A DNA stretch of 64,000 nt, taken from Campylobacter sp. RM10537 (GTDB lineage Bacteria > Campylobacterota > Campylobacteria > Campylobacterales > Campylobacteraceae). Position numbers and translations under genes: made by a program. The stretch spans positions 1,426,001 through 1,490,000 of the forward strand of contig NZ_CP059597.1 of assembly GCF_022369435.1 (NCBI RefSeq). Direction: 5' to 3'. Under the pieces are notes generated by a model. The model was not told the DNA's origin. It was given only the letters and a program-made list of their open reading frames with translations, and made no database searches. Position 1 is the first letter of the stretch; the number at the start of each line of letters is the position of its first letter. Below are positions 28,915 to 36,788 of this stretch, piece after piece.

Positions 28915-29781
28915 ATGGCATCAGATATGAATGAAATTTTATTACAAAGTGTTGAAGTTCTACCTTCTTTGCCTGACACAATCAGCAAATTAAGAAAATA
29001 TATTGAAGAATCAAGAAGCAATCTAGAAATCAATAAGATCGCTGATATTATCTCAAGTGATCCCTTAATGACAACCAAACTTTTACGTTTAGCCAATTCT
29101 CCTTTTTACGGCTTCTCAAGAGAAATTACTTCTTTGAATCAAGTTGTATCTTTACTGGGTATAGGGAATATTATTAATACCATTATGGCAGATTCTATAA
29201 GAGATAATTTTAAAATCGATGTTTCGCCTTATGGTTTAAATACTAAAGATTTTATAAATAAATGCAGCGAAGAAACTGCTTTTATTACAGATTGGCTCAA
29301 TGAAGAAGATAAAAAACTGTCTCACTTTTTGGTTCCTTGTGCTTTGATATTAAGACTTGGTATAGTTATTTTTTCTAATTTTTTAATTCAAAATAATAAA
29401 GACGCTGAATTTTTAGAACATTTAAAAAAAATAGATTTTAGAGATCTTTCTTTAGTAGAAAATGAATTTTTAGGAGTTGATCATATTTCTTTTTTAGGCT
29501 TTTTGCTTTATCGTTGGAATTTTGATGATATATTAACAGAGACAATTTGTTTTATAAGATCTCCTCATGCGGCACGTAATGAAGTTAAAAAATCAGCTTA
29601 TGCCTTAGCCGTACTTGATCATTTATTTATGCCGCATAGAAATTTTTCTGTTTTTAATGTAAAAGCGTCTATTGCTTTAATCGAAGAAGCTAAAACTCAA
29701 GGTGTAAAATTTAATTTAGATAATTTTATTTCAAAACTTCCAAAACAAATTAGAGAAGAAATAGAAAAAGAAAAAAAATAA
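28915..29781 (+). CDS. HDOD-domain signalling protein (Cj0248-like)
   Basis: The 288-residue protein carries an HDOD domain: VEVLPSLPDTISKLRKYIEE at the start, LMTTKLLRLANSPFYGF (near 50-66) and INQVVSLLGIGNI-type segments. HDOD domains resemble HD phosphohydrolases but lack the metal site, and act in signalling. The C. jejuni homologue Cj0248 has been linked to motility and colonisation, as far as I remember. It is divergent from the FIST chemoreceptor and followed after 21 bases by a small unknown gene, probably in the same transcript. Confidence 0.85.
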   Translation: MASDMNEILLQSVEVLPSLPDTISKLRKYIEESRSNLEINKIADIISSDPLMTTKLLRLANSPFYGFSREITSLNQVVSLLGIGNIINTIMADSIRDNFKIDVSPYGLNTKDFINKCSEETAFITDWLNEEDKKLSHFLVPCALILRLGIVIFSNFLIQNNKDAEFLEHLKKIDFRDLSLVENEFLGVDHISFLGFLLYRWNFDDILTETICFIRSPHAARNEVKKSAYALAVLDHLFMPHRNFSVFNVKASIALIEEAKTQGVKFNLDNFISKLPKQIREEIEKEKK

Positions 29782-29802
29782 GTTTATTTTTTCTTTGATT
29801 TA

Positions 29803-30279
29803 ATGAAAAGTATTATTTTACCTCCTAATGAATTTTTAGATCATTATGTTTTAAATGCTGAATTTCACCGTTTAGTAGGCATTTCTAAAAATGCTTATAA
29901 ATTTTGGAAAAATGTAGAAATAGGAAGATACCAAGGAACACGTGTTATTTTTTTGCATAAAAATTCTATTCTAAAAAAACATCAAGAAAAATTAAAATTA
30001 TGCACAAATTTAAATGGTTTTGTATTAGCCAGTGCTTTTTGTTCTTTTACTACCCTTGCTCCTTCGCATTTAGTAAAAAATAATGATTCTTCTATTTATA
30101 AGTTATTAGAACTTAAAGAAGTGCAAGGGATTAAATTTGTAAATTTAAAAAAATTTTATGATTTTTTAGGGCTTGATTACCATCAGCATATTTACATAGA
30201 AAAATGCCATTTTTTCAGCCCAGCCCCTTTTGAAAAACGTATAAAAATTACTGATAGTATGTGTGTTGGATATTATTGA
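29803..30279 (+). CDS. Conserved hypothetical protein, 158 residues (Cj0249-like)
   Basis: No domain is recognised. The protein is soluble, without signal peptide or membrane helix, and begins MKSIILPPNEFLDHYVLNAEFHRLVGISKNAYKFWK; the section from about 20 to 45 could be a helix-turn-helix-like stretch, which is only an impression. Cys residues occur at scattered positions without a metal motif. It lies 21 bases after the HDOD gene with no good ribosome site of its own, which suggests translational dependence on that gene. Base composition is like its neighbours. Confidence 0.7.
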   Translation: MKSIILPPNEFLDHYVLNAEFHRLVGISKNAYKFWKNVEIGRYQGTRVIFLHKNSILKKHQEKLKLCTNLNGFVLASAFCSFTTLAPSHLVKNNDSSIYKLLELKEVQGIKFVNLKKFYDFLGLDYHQHIYIEKCHFFSPAPFEKRIKITDSMCVGYY

Positions 30280-30282
30280 AGC

Positions 30283-30314
30283 GATGAATTTTAATCCATT
30301 TCATAAAATTCATC
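30283..30314. terminator. Perfect 11-bp hairpin at the end of the acidic-protein gene
   Basis: GATGAATTTTA (30283-30293) pairs perfectly with TAAAATTCATC (30304-30314). It includes the stop codon of the leftward acidic-protein gene and lies just after the stop of the rightward 158-residue gene. No T run follows on either strand, so it may be a transcript-end stabiliser rather than a classical terminator. Confidence 0.5.
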
Positions 30315-30440
30315 TTCGTCTGATTCATCATCATAGGAATAATCATCATCATCGTAATTATAAGATCGATGATTAGCATGAGTATATTCTTCTTCCTCTT
30401 CATAAGTATCGTAATCTAAATTTTCTTCTTCATTTTCCAT
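30291..30440 (-). CDS. Very acidic 49-residue protein (Cj0251c-like)
   Basis: The ATG at 30440 has an AGGAG ribosome site 7 bases upstream, and the frame runs 49 codons to TAA. More than half of the residues are Asp, Glu or Tyr; runs such as EEEEEY and YDDDDYSYDDESDEDE make it strongly negatively charged, with only one His-His-Arg patch in the centre. The protein should be disordered. C. jejuni has an annotated highly acidic protein at this place (Cj0251c, from memory). It could be a metal- or cation-binding or nucleic-acid-mimic protein; no function is established here. Confidence 0.85.
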   Translation of the reverse strand: MENEEENLDYDTYEEEEEYTHANHRSYNYDDDDYSYDDESDEDEFYEMD

Positions 30441-30499
30441 AATTTTCTCCTAAAATTAAAATTATAAAATTATTTTAACTCAAATTTGTTTGCTTTTGA

Positions 30500-30505
30500 T
30501 ATAAT
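30500..30505 (+). promoter_or_regulatory. Extended -10 promoter (TGATATAAT) for moaC
   Basis: TGATATAAT precedes the moaC ATG at 30533 by 27 bases and is preceded by T-rich DNA, the usual Campylobacter sigma-70 layout. Confidence 0.6.
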
Positions 30506-30532
30506 TTTTTGAATTTTTTAAAAGGTTTATTT

Positions 30533-31006
30533 ATGAATTTAACTCATTTAGATGATAAAAATCGTCCAAAAATGGTAGATGTAAGCTCAAAAAATATCAC
30601 TCAAAGACTTGCTAAAGCAAGTGGAATGATAAGTATGTCTCAAGAAGCCTTTGAAAGTATTAAAAATAATACAGCTAAAAAGGGTCCTGTTTTGCAAACA
30701 GCAATTATAGCAGCTATTATGGGGGCAAAAAAAACAAGTGAATTAATACCCATGTGCCATCCTTTGATGCTTTCTAAAATTGAAACTGATATAATTGAAT
30801 TTGAAAAAGAATTTGCTTTTAAACTTATTGTTACAATTAAATGTGAGGGGAAAACTGGAGTTGAAATGGAGGCTTTAACTGCGGTAAGCATAGGGCTTTT
30901 AACCATTTATGATATGGTTAAAGCTATTGATAAAACTATGAAAATAGGCGAAATTATTCTTGAAAATAAGCAAGGGGGTAAAAGTGGTGAATTTGTGCGA
31001 TCTTAA
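30533..31006 (+). CDS. moaC: Cyclic pyranopterin monophosphate synthase
   Basis: MoaC completes the first stage of molybdenum cofactor synthesis, which this organism needs for the TMAO/DMSO reductase at 36789. From the ATG at 30533 it has 157 residues; the start [18 protein letters not shown] is the usual one, with AAAGG 8 bases upstream. Conserved segments are [18 protein letters not shown] (His in the active site), [19 protein letters not shown] and the tail GGKSGE. The next gene begins inside its 3' end. Confidence 0.96.
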   Translation: MNLTHLDDKNRPKMVDVSSKNITQRLAKASGMISMSQEAFESIKNNTAKKGPVLQTAIIAAIMGAKKTSELIPMCHPLMLSKIETDIIEFEKEFAFKLIVTIKCEGKTGVEMEALTAVSIGLLTIYDMVKAIDKTMKIGEIILENKQGGKSGEFVRS

Positions 31007-31247
31007 TAAAGAACCCATTATTAATTATCCAACATTTTGGGATTATAAGGTTATTTTTGATATTCATGTGCATGCAGGTGAAATTTTTGAAAAAATATTA
31101 GGTCAAAGAGAATTTAAATACAAACACTCTAATACAAGTTCCAATGGAAAATATCAAAGTTTTTTGTTAAGCGTATATGTTGATAGCAAACAAGATCGTC
31201 TTGATATTTTTGAAAAGCTTAAGTCTGAAGCAAAATTTGTTATTTAA
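30984..31247 (+). CDS. DUF493/YbeD-family protein, GTG start
   Basis: The 87-residue protein matches the small YbeD/HP0495-like family in length and pattern: [14 protein letters not shown] near the start, [15 protein letters not shown] in the middle and a final KFVI strand. The fold is a regulatory-type ferredoxin-like domain; the function is not established. The start is GTG at 30984 or 30987, 5-8 bases behind AAGGGGG, and it overlaps the moaC end by 23 bases. An ATG at 30960 is further upstream of this ribosome site and is less likely. It is probably translationally coupled to moaC. Confidence 0.78.
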   Translation: MVNLCDLNKEPIINYPTFWDYKVIFDIHVHAGEIFEKILGQREFKYKHSNTSSNGKYQSFLLSVYVDSKQDRLDIFEKLKSEAKFVI

Positions 31248-31259
31248 AGGAAAAATTTA

Positions 31260-32393
31260 ATGAAAAATACTTTGATTATTTTTGAAAATTCTTTATTGAA
31301 TCTTAGTAAAAAAGAAGCTAAAGATTTATTAGAGGATTTGTGTTTTAATCTTGCTTATAAACAAATCACTCACAATTCTCATTATACGCAAAAAATTCTT
31401 AATTCTCTTCTAGTTGAATTTTTAAATATTTTAAAAAAATTAGATTTGCTCGATGATGAAAATACTACAAAAGTTATTAAAGCCTTAGTGAAAGCTAGCA
31501 TCCAAGATGCACAAAATACGCTTTATGATTATATGAATGAAATTGAAATTCTAAATAAACAAGTTGAAAATCAAAAAAATTTGATAAAAAATCAAATCAG
31601 TAATCATTTTTTTGAATTTGAAAATATTTTACAAGAACATCTTGACAATCAAATTTGTAGCAGCTTAAATGATGCAATTTTATTTGATATAGAAATGCTT
31701 GGAATTTTAAAAGAAACAGCTGAAAGTGCTTTTTTGACAACCTTAGAAAAAGCTGAAGATATAGAACTTACGAGCAATGAGATTGCTAAAAATCTTGTTT
31801 ATAATGCGATTTGTGAAGCACATTTTGAAAAAGAACGTATTTTAAAAATTTCAAGTATTGTTTTAAATACAGCTTTTGAAATAGCTAATGAATCAATGGC
31901 TTATGCAAAAGATCTTTGCCTAGGGGTAATCAAAGGAACACGTGATGGAATTGCTCTAGCAATGGAAAAATTTAAATCCTCGTTAAACTATGCAGCTTTT
32001 GAAGAAGATATTAACTTAAAAAGCAAAGAATTAATAGGCATAGAAGATGATTTTATTACACTCTTAAAAAAAGAAATTAAAAAACAAAATAATCCAGCTA
32101 AAGAAATAGTTGAAAATTTACTTGAATACGAGCTAGATAATCTTTTTGCAAAATTCAAACGTCTTGCAAGTGAAAGTAGAGAACAGCTTCTTTTAGTTTT
32201 AAATGATATTAAGAAAAATCCAAAAATCAATGATTTTAATAGACTAACTCAAAGTAAGCTCTATCGTTTAAAACAAGAAATTTATGAATTAGAAAATATA
32301 GCCAATGAAAAATACAAAGATATAAATTCCCAAAAGGCAAAAAAATTAGGCATAAGACTTTGGGAAAAAGCTAAAAATTTAATCAAAAAATAA
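31260..32393 (+). CDS. Conserved hypothetical helical protein, 377 residues (Cj0254-like)
   Basis: No family is recognised. The sequence is almost wholly alpha-helical by composition (Lys, Glu, Leu, Ile, Ala) with coiled-coil-like stretches around 75-130 and 290-370, no signal peptide and no membrane helix. It follows the YbeD-like gene after 12 bases with AAAGGA as ribosome site, so it belongs to the moaC transcript. The C-terminal KAKKLGIRLWEKAKNLIKK is basic. A structural or scaffold role is conceivable but not shown. Confidence 0.7.
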   Translation: MKNTLIIFENSLLNLSKKEAKDLLEDLCFNLAYKQITHNSHYTQKILNSLLVEFLNILKKLDLLDDENTTKVIKALVKASIQDAQNTLYDYMNEIEILNKQVENQKNLIKNQISNHFFEFENILQEHLDNQICSSLNDAILFDIEMLGILKETAESAFLTTLEKAEDIELTSNEIAKNLVYNAICEAHFEKERILKISSIVLNTAFEIANESMAYAKDLCLGVIKGTRDGIALAMEKFKSSLNYAAFEEDINLKSKELIGIEDDFITLLKKEIKKQNNPAKEIVENLLEYELDNLFAKFKRLASESREQLLLVLNDIKKNPKINDFNRLTQSKLYRLKQEIYELENIANEKYKDINSQKAKKLGIRLWEKAKNLIKK

Positions 32394-32415
32394 ATATCCT
32401 ATTTTATAGGATATT
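32393..32415. terminator. Shared terminator between the helical protein gene and xth
   Basis: AATATCCTAT (32393-32402) pairs perfectly with ATAGGATATT (32406-32415) around TTT. The hairpin touches the last base of the upstream stop (32393) and the xth stop (32414-32416), and can serve both convergent genes. Confidence 0.7.
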
Positions 32416-33172
32416 AAATATCTATTTCTATACCTACTGGAGCATGATCTGATCCAAAAATATCATTTCTTATAAAAGCATTTTTTAATTTATTTTTTAA
32501 ATTATTTGAAATGAAAAAATAATCAATTCTCCAACCAACATTTCTTTCTCTTGCTTTCATTCTATAACTCCACCAAGAATATTTTTCCTTAACATCTCCA
32601 TTGATTTCTCTAAAAGTATCTAAAAAACCAAGTTTTAATAAATCATCAATCCAAGCTCTTTCTATGGGTAAAAAACCTGAGGTATTTGCATTTGCTTTAG
32701 GATGGGTTAAATCGATCTCGCGATGAGCTGTATTAACATCTCCACAAATGATTATTTCTTTATTCTCATCTAAAAGTTTTTTAAGATAAATTAAAAAATC
32801 CGCATAAAATTTCATTTTAAAATTTAAACGCTCTTCATCTTTTTGTCCATTTGGAAAATAAATATTAAAAAGTACCACATTTTTAAACCTATGTTCTAAA
32901 ACCCTACCTTCATCATCATCAAAAAATTCACATTTTTTTACTTCACAATCAAAATTGCAAAGACTCATAACACCTGAATATCCTGCTCTTTTTGCAGAAT
33001 TAGAATATATATGTTTAAAAGGAAATTCATAAATTCTTTTAGGAAATTTATCTTCATGAGCTTTAATCTCTTGAAAGCCTATAAAATCAATATTTTCTTT
33101 TTCTATCCAATCAAGTGCATTTTTATCGCAAATTGCTCTTAAGCCATTGACATTCCACGATAATAGTTTCAT
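32414..33172 (-). CDS. xth: Exodeoxyribonuclease III
   Basis: The enzyme cuts at abasic sites and degrades 3' ends in base excision repair. From the ATG at 33172 (AAGGAT 6 bases upstream) it has 252 residues beginning MKLLSWNVNGLRA. Active-site motifs of the ExoIII/AP-endonuclease family are all present: the Asn in SWNVNG, Glu in GFQEIKA, Asp and Asn in ICGDVNTAH, the Trp in SWWSYR, and FGSDHAPVGIEI at the end. An in-frame start 42 bases upstream lacks a ribosome site. Called exoA in C. jejuni (Cj0255c, from memory). Confidence 0.95.
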   Translation of the reverse strand: MKLLSWNVNGLRAICDKNALDWIEKENIDFIGFQEIKAHEDKFPKRIYEFPFKHIYSNSAKRAGYSGVMSLCNFDCEVKKCEFFDDDEGRVLEHRFKNVVLFNIYFPNGQKDEERLNFKMKFYADFLIYLKKLLDENKEIIICGDVNTAHREIDLTHPKANANTSGFLPIERAWIDDLLKLGFLDTFREINGDVKEKYSWWSYRMKARERNVGWRIDYFFISNNLKNKLKNAFIRNDIFGSDHAPVGIEIDI

Positions 33173-33283
33173 CTTTATCCTTAATAAAATAATAATTCCA
33201 AAATCATAGCACAAAAATTAAATTTTTACAGGCGATTAAACAAACTTTTATACAATAAATAATCTATATTTAAGGCAATTCTA

Positions 33284-34819
33284 ATGTTTAAATTCACTTG
33301 GCTTCAATTTACACTTTTAAACTCTTTGTTGATTGTGGCACTTAATTTTAATTTATTTCATTTTGTGTATGAAAAAAGCTCTCAAAATTTTTTCATCACT
33401 TTTAGTTTCATTTTGATTTATTTTGGTTTTGTGCATACTATTTTTTCTTTGATTTTTATCAAATACTTAAGCAAATTTTTTTCAATTTTTTTTATTGTAG
33501 CATCTTTTTTAAGTGTTTATTTTATTAGTTTTTATGGGGTTTTGATCGATTCAAATATGATTCAAAATGCTGTACAAACCGATATTAAAGAAGTAGAAGA
33601 TTTGATTAATTTCAAACTAGTAATCACTATAATTTTAATTTTAATTTTTATCATTTATATTTTAAAAATTAAAATTGATTATAAGTCTATGAAATCTCAT
33701 CTTAAAATTAAATTTATTAATATTATTTTAGGTTTGATCTTTATTTTTGCTATTTTTCTTCCACTGAGCAAAACTTTTATTCCTTTTGCTAGAAACTATA
33801 ATGAAATAAGAATGTATAATATCCCTTTTTATCAATTATATGCTCTATATCGTTATTATACTCTTTTTGTTCAAGCTAAGCCTCAGTTTAAAGCTATAGA
33901 AAATGACGCTTATAAGGATGATAATCACACTAAAAAAATTTTAGTTTTAGTAGTTGGGGAAACTGCAAGAGCTGCAAATTACTCGCTTGGTGGTTATGCA
34001 AAAAATGATACTAATTTTTACACTAAAAAAGACAATGTTGTATTTTTCAATCAAGTATCTTCTTGCGGAACAGCCACTGCTATTAGCTTACCTTGTATGT
34101 TTTCAGTTTCAAAACGAATCGATTTTTCAAATAAAGAATATCAAGAAAACGCCATTGATATACTTAATAAAAGTGGTGTAGATGTTAGCTGGATAGATAA
34201 TAATTCAGGAGGATGCAAAGGAGTGTGTAGTCGATTAAAACAAAAAATTCAGCTCTCAAGTGGCTATGATGAAAATTTACTGAGTCCATTAAAAAACAAA
34301 TTAGACAATTTAAGCACTCAAAATATAATTGTTTTGCATTTGCAAGGTTCTCATGGCCCAGCTTATTATAAACGTTATCCTAAAGAATTTAAAAAATTTA
34401 ATCCAACTTGTGATACAAATGATTTATCAAAGTGCACTGAAGATGCTTTGATGAATACCTATGATAATACCTTACTTTATACAGATTATATTTTAAGCAA
34501 TATTATCTCTCTTTTAAAAGAAAAAAAAGGTTTTCAAAGTTCTTTATTGTATCTTTCTGATCATGGAGAAAGTTTAGGTGAAAATGGAATTTATTTACAT
34601 GGTATGCCTTACGCATTCGCACCAAGTACGCAAACTCATATTCCTATGATTTTTTGGAGCAATGATAGTGAGCTTATGAATTTAGCTAAAAAACATAAAA
34701 ATTTAAAGCTTTCTCAAGATAATCTTTTTAGCACACTTTTAGGCTATTTTGATATAAAAACTCATGTTTATGAATCAAATTATGATTTATTTAATCCTAA
34801 ACTCAAGGCAAATCCATGA
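33284..34819 (+). CDS. eptC: Phosphoethanolamine transferase EptC
   Basis: In C. jejuni EptC adds phosphoethanolamine to lipid A, the LOS core, the rod protein FlgG and N-glycans, affecting polymyxin resistance and motility. The 511-residue protein has five membrane helices in its first 180 residues and a periplasmic sulfatase-fold domain: zinc Glu in VVGETARAANYS (about 222-233), the catalytic Thr within CGTATAIS (261-268), and the metal residues in YLSDHGESLGENGIYLHG. A PglB sequon DDNHT (212-216) lies at the start of the periplasmic domain. The final 4 bases overlap dgkA. Confidence 0.94.
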   Translation: MFKFTWLQFTLLNSLLIVALNFNLFHFVYEKSSQNFFITFSFILIYFGFVHTIFSLIFIKYLSKFFSIFFIVASFLSVYFISFYGVLIDSNMIQNAVQTDIKEVEDLINFKLVITIILILIFIIYILKIKIDYKSMKSHLKIKFINIILGLIFIFAIFLPLSKTFIPFARNYNEIRMYNIPFYQLYALYRYYTLFVQAKPQFKAIENDAYKDDNHTKKILVLVVGETARAANYSLGGYAKNDTNFYTKKDNVVFFNQVSSCGTATAISLPCMFSVSKRIDFSNKEYQENAIDILNKSGVDVSWIDNNSGGCKGVCSRLKQKIQLSSGYDENLLSPLKNKLDNLSTQNIIVLHLQGSHGPAYYKRYPKEFKKFNPTCDTNDLSKCTEDALMNTYDNTLLYTDYILSNIISLLKEKKGFQSSLLYLSDHGESLGENGIYLHGMPYAFAPSTQTHIPMIFWSNDSELMNLAKKHKNLKLSQDNLFSTLLGYFDIKTHVYESNYDLFNPKLKANP

Positions 34820-35169
34820 AACCAAAATATCATATTTTTAATAATGCCAAATATGCCCTAGAAGGAGTTATAGCCTTGTTTAAAAATGAAATGGCTTTTC
34901 GCATTGAAATTTGTATCATTATCCCTGCTATTTTTATCAGCTTTTTTTTTAAAATAAGCTTAATAGAGCATCTTATTTTAATAGCAGTTTTAATTCTAGT
35001 TTTAATCGCAGAATCCTTTAATTCAGCTATTGAAGCTTGTGTTGATCTTATAACCGATAAATGGCATCAAAAAGCAAAAATCGCTAAAGATTGTGCTAGC
35101 ACTGGAGTCTTTTTTAGTGTGATTTTGGCTCTTTTTTCTTGGATTTTTATTATAGTAGGCTTGATATGA
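34816..35169 (+). CDS. dgkA: Diacylglycerol kinase
   Basis: DgkA phosphorylates diacylglycerol, which is released when phosphoethanolamine is moved from phosphatidylethanolamine by EptC. This explains the overlapping ATGA junction with eptC. The 117-residue membrane protein has three hydrophobic helices and the family signature AESFNSAIEACVDLITDKWHQKAKIAKDCAS in two blocks near 64-95, containing the catalytic Glu. It overlaps the next gene by 4 bases as well. Confidence 0.94.
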   Translation: MKPKYHIFNNAKYALEGVIALFKNEMAFRIEICIIIPAIFISFFFKISLIEHLILIAVLILVLIAESFNSAIEACVDLITDKWHQKAKIAKDCASTGVFFSVILALFSWIFIIVGLI

Positions 35170-35405
35170 ATTTTGAAAAATTAATATGTGCTATTTTTGG
35201 TAAAAAACGCTATGAGCTTTTAAAATTTTTATGTGAAAATGCTGATGAAAATGGTTTTATTATGGTCAAAATTAGTGAAATTCAAAGCAAACTTAATTTA
35301 AGTAAGCCAACTATTATTGCTACTTTTAAATTTTTAGAAGAAAAAAAGCTTTTTAGACGCCTTAAAAATGGTTTATACCAAATTTATATTAAAGAAGAAA
35401 TATAA
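35166..35405 (+). CDS. Small winged-helix protein, 79 residues (Cj0258-like)
   Basis: The protein begins MNFEKLICAIFGKKRYELLKFL at an ATG that overlaps the dgkA stop as ATGA. The region VKISEIQSKLNLSKPTIIATFKFLEEKKLFRRL (about 37-69) is a typical winged helix-turn-helix of the ArsR/replication-initiator kind. It is probably a transcription regulator whose targets are unknown. The three-gene run eptC-dgkA-regulator hints that it may act on this operon, which is inference. No effector domain is present. Confidence 0.75.
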   Translation: MNFEKLICAIFGKKRYELLKFLCENADENGFIMVKISEIQSKLNLSKPTIIATFKFLEEKKLFRRLKNGLYQIYIKEEI

Positions 35406-35471
35406 TTTAATTTATCTTTTTTATATATTTTGATAAATTTAAATAATTATTTTTCTAAATAAGGAGAAACA

Positions 35472-36464
35472 ATGGTACTAAAAAATCCTTTGGATATGCA
35501 TTTACATTTACGCGATGAAAAAATGCTTGATTTAGTAGCGCCATTTAGTGCAAAGGACTTTAAAGCAGGCGTTATAATGCCGAATTTGATCACTCCTATT
35601 ACAGATATAAATTCTTTAAAAGCTTACAAACAAAGGATTATAAAAGCTTGCAATAATGAAGATTTTACACCTTTAATGACTCTATTTTTTAAAGAATATG
35701 ATGAAAAATTTTTAGAGAATGCAAAAGATGAAATTTTTGCTATCAAGCTTTATCCTGCTGGTATTACTACAAATTCAGATAAAGGAATTTCAAGTTTTGA
35801 TTTACAAAATTTAAAACCCACACTCAATACAATGAGTGAACTTGATATTCCTTTGCTGGTACATGGAGAAACTAATGATTTTGTAATGGATAGAGAAGCA
35901 AATTTTGCAAAAATCTATGAAAAATTAGCTCAAAATTTTCCAAATTTAAAAATAGTCATGGAACACATTACTACTAAAGTTTTATGCGATTTACTCAAAG
36001 ATTATGAAAATTTATATGCAACCATAACTTTGCATCATTTAATGATTACTTTAGATGATGTTATAGGCGGAAAAATGGATCCTCATTTATTTTGCAAACC
36101 TATAGCAAAACGTTATGAAGACAAAGATGCTCTTTGTGAACTTGCTTTTAGTGGATATGAAAAAGTGATGTTTGGAAGTGATAGCGCACCGCATCCACTG
36201 CATACCAAAGAATGTTGCGGTTGTGCGGCTGGAGTTTTTAGTGCACCTGTTATTTTGCCTACTCTAGCTGAACTTTTTGAAAAAAATTCCAATGAAAAAA
36301 AATTACAAAAATTTATCTCCGATAATGCTAGTGAAATTTATAATTTTAAGTTTGAAAAAGAAAAGATTATAAAATTAGAAAAAAAAGAATGGCAGGTACC
36401 GCAAAAATATGGTGACGTGGTGCCTTTCATGGCTGGAAAAAAATTGGAATTTAAAGTTAAATAA
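35472..36464 (+). CDS. pyrC: Dihydroorotase
   Basis: PyrC closes N-carbamoyl-aspartate to dihydroorotate, a zinc-dependent step of pyrimidine synthesis. The 330-residue protein begins with the metal motif PLDMHLHLRD (two His), and has FAIKLYPAGITTN with the bridging Lys, LLVHGETND, VMEHITTK, TLHHL, and the catalytic Asp in MFGSDSAPHPL. It is the class II (PyrC) form. AAGGAG lies 7 bases before the ATG. A palindromic terminator starts at its stop codon. Confidence 0.96.
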   Translation: MVLKNPLDMHLHLRDEKMLDLVAPFSAKDFKAGVIMPNLITPITDINSLKAYKQRIIKACNNEDFTPLMTLFFKEYDEKFLENAKDEIFAIKLYPAGITTNSDKGISSFDLQNLKPTLNTMSELDIPLLVHGETNDFVMDREANFAKIYEKLAQNFPNLKIVMEHITTKVLCDLLKDYENLYATITLHHLMITLDDVIGGKMDPHLFCKPIAKRYEDKDALCELAFSGYEKVMFGSDSAPHPLHTKECCGCAAGVFSAPVILPTLAELFEKNSNEKKLQKFISDNASEIYNFKFEKEKIIKLEKKEWQVPQKYGDVVPFMAGKKLEFKVK

Positions 36465-36485
36465 AACTAGTTTTTAACTAGTTTT
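36463..36485 (+). terminator. pyrC terminator
   Basis: AAAACTAGTT (36463-36472) pairs perfectly with AACTAGTTTT (36476-36485) around TTT. The stem starts in the pyrC stop codon and the descending arm ends in a short T run, so it fits a Rho-independent terminator. Confidence 0.75.
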
Positions 36486-36593
36486 ATTGAAATTGTTAAT
36501 TCAATTAAAGATTATCTTTTTTAAGATCTTTCCATGCTAAAAACTATATAATAACCTAAATTTCGATTTTAAAAAATCAAAAGAGCTTAAATT

Positions 36594-36748
36594 ATGCAAA
36601 AAACACCTAAGCTTATATTTCCTTTTTAAAATTTTATCCACCTGCAAAAATATTAAAGGAAAATCTCAAAATCAAACCAATAATATGGTTTTTAAAGGTA
36701 AAAAAAATAGCAAGAGAGTTAAGTTTGTCTTTACTTGCATTTTTATAG
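36594..36748 (+). pseudogene. Possible frameshifted small ORF between pyrC and the TMAO reductase gene
   Basis: ATG at 36594 reads MQKTPKLIFPF and stops at TAA. One added base in the five-T run just before would join it to an open frame FYPPAKILKENLKIKPIIWF and on to LSLLAFL at TAG 36748, giving 51 residues with a hydrophobic end. The two halves look like one small protein broken by a slip. It occupies most of the 324-base gap 36465-36788, and I saw nothing else there apart from the pyrC terminator. Low certainty. Confidence 0.35.
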
Positions 36749-36788
36749 ATTCCTTTAAAAATTTCAAATTTTTAACTAAAAAAATCCT

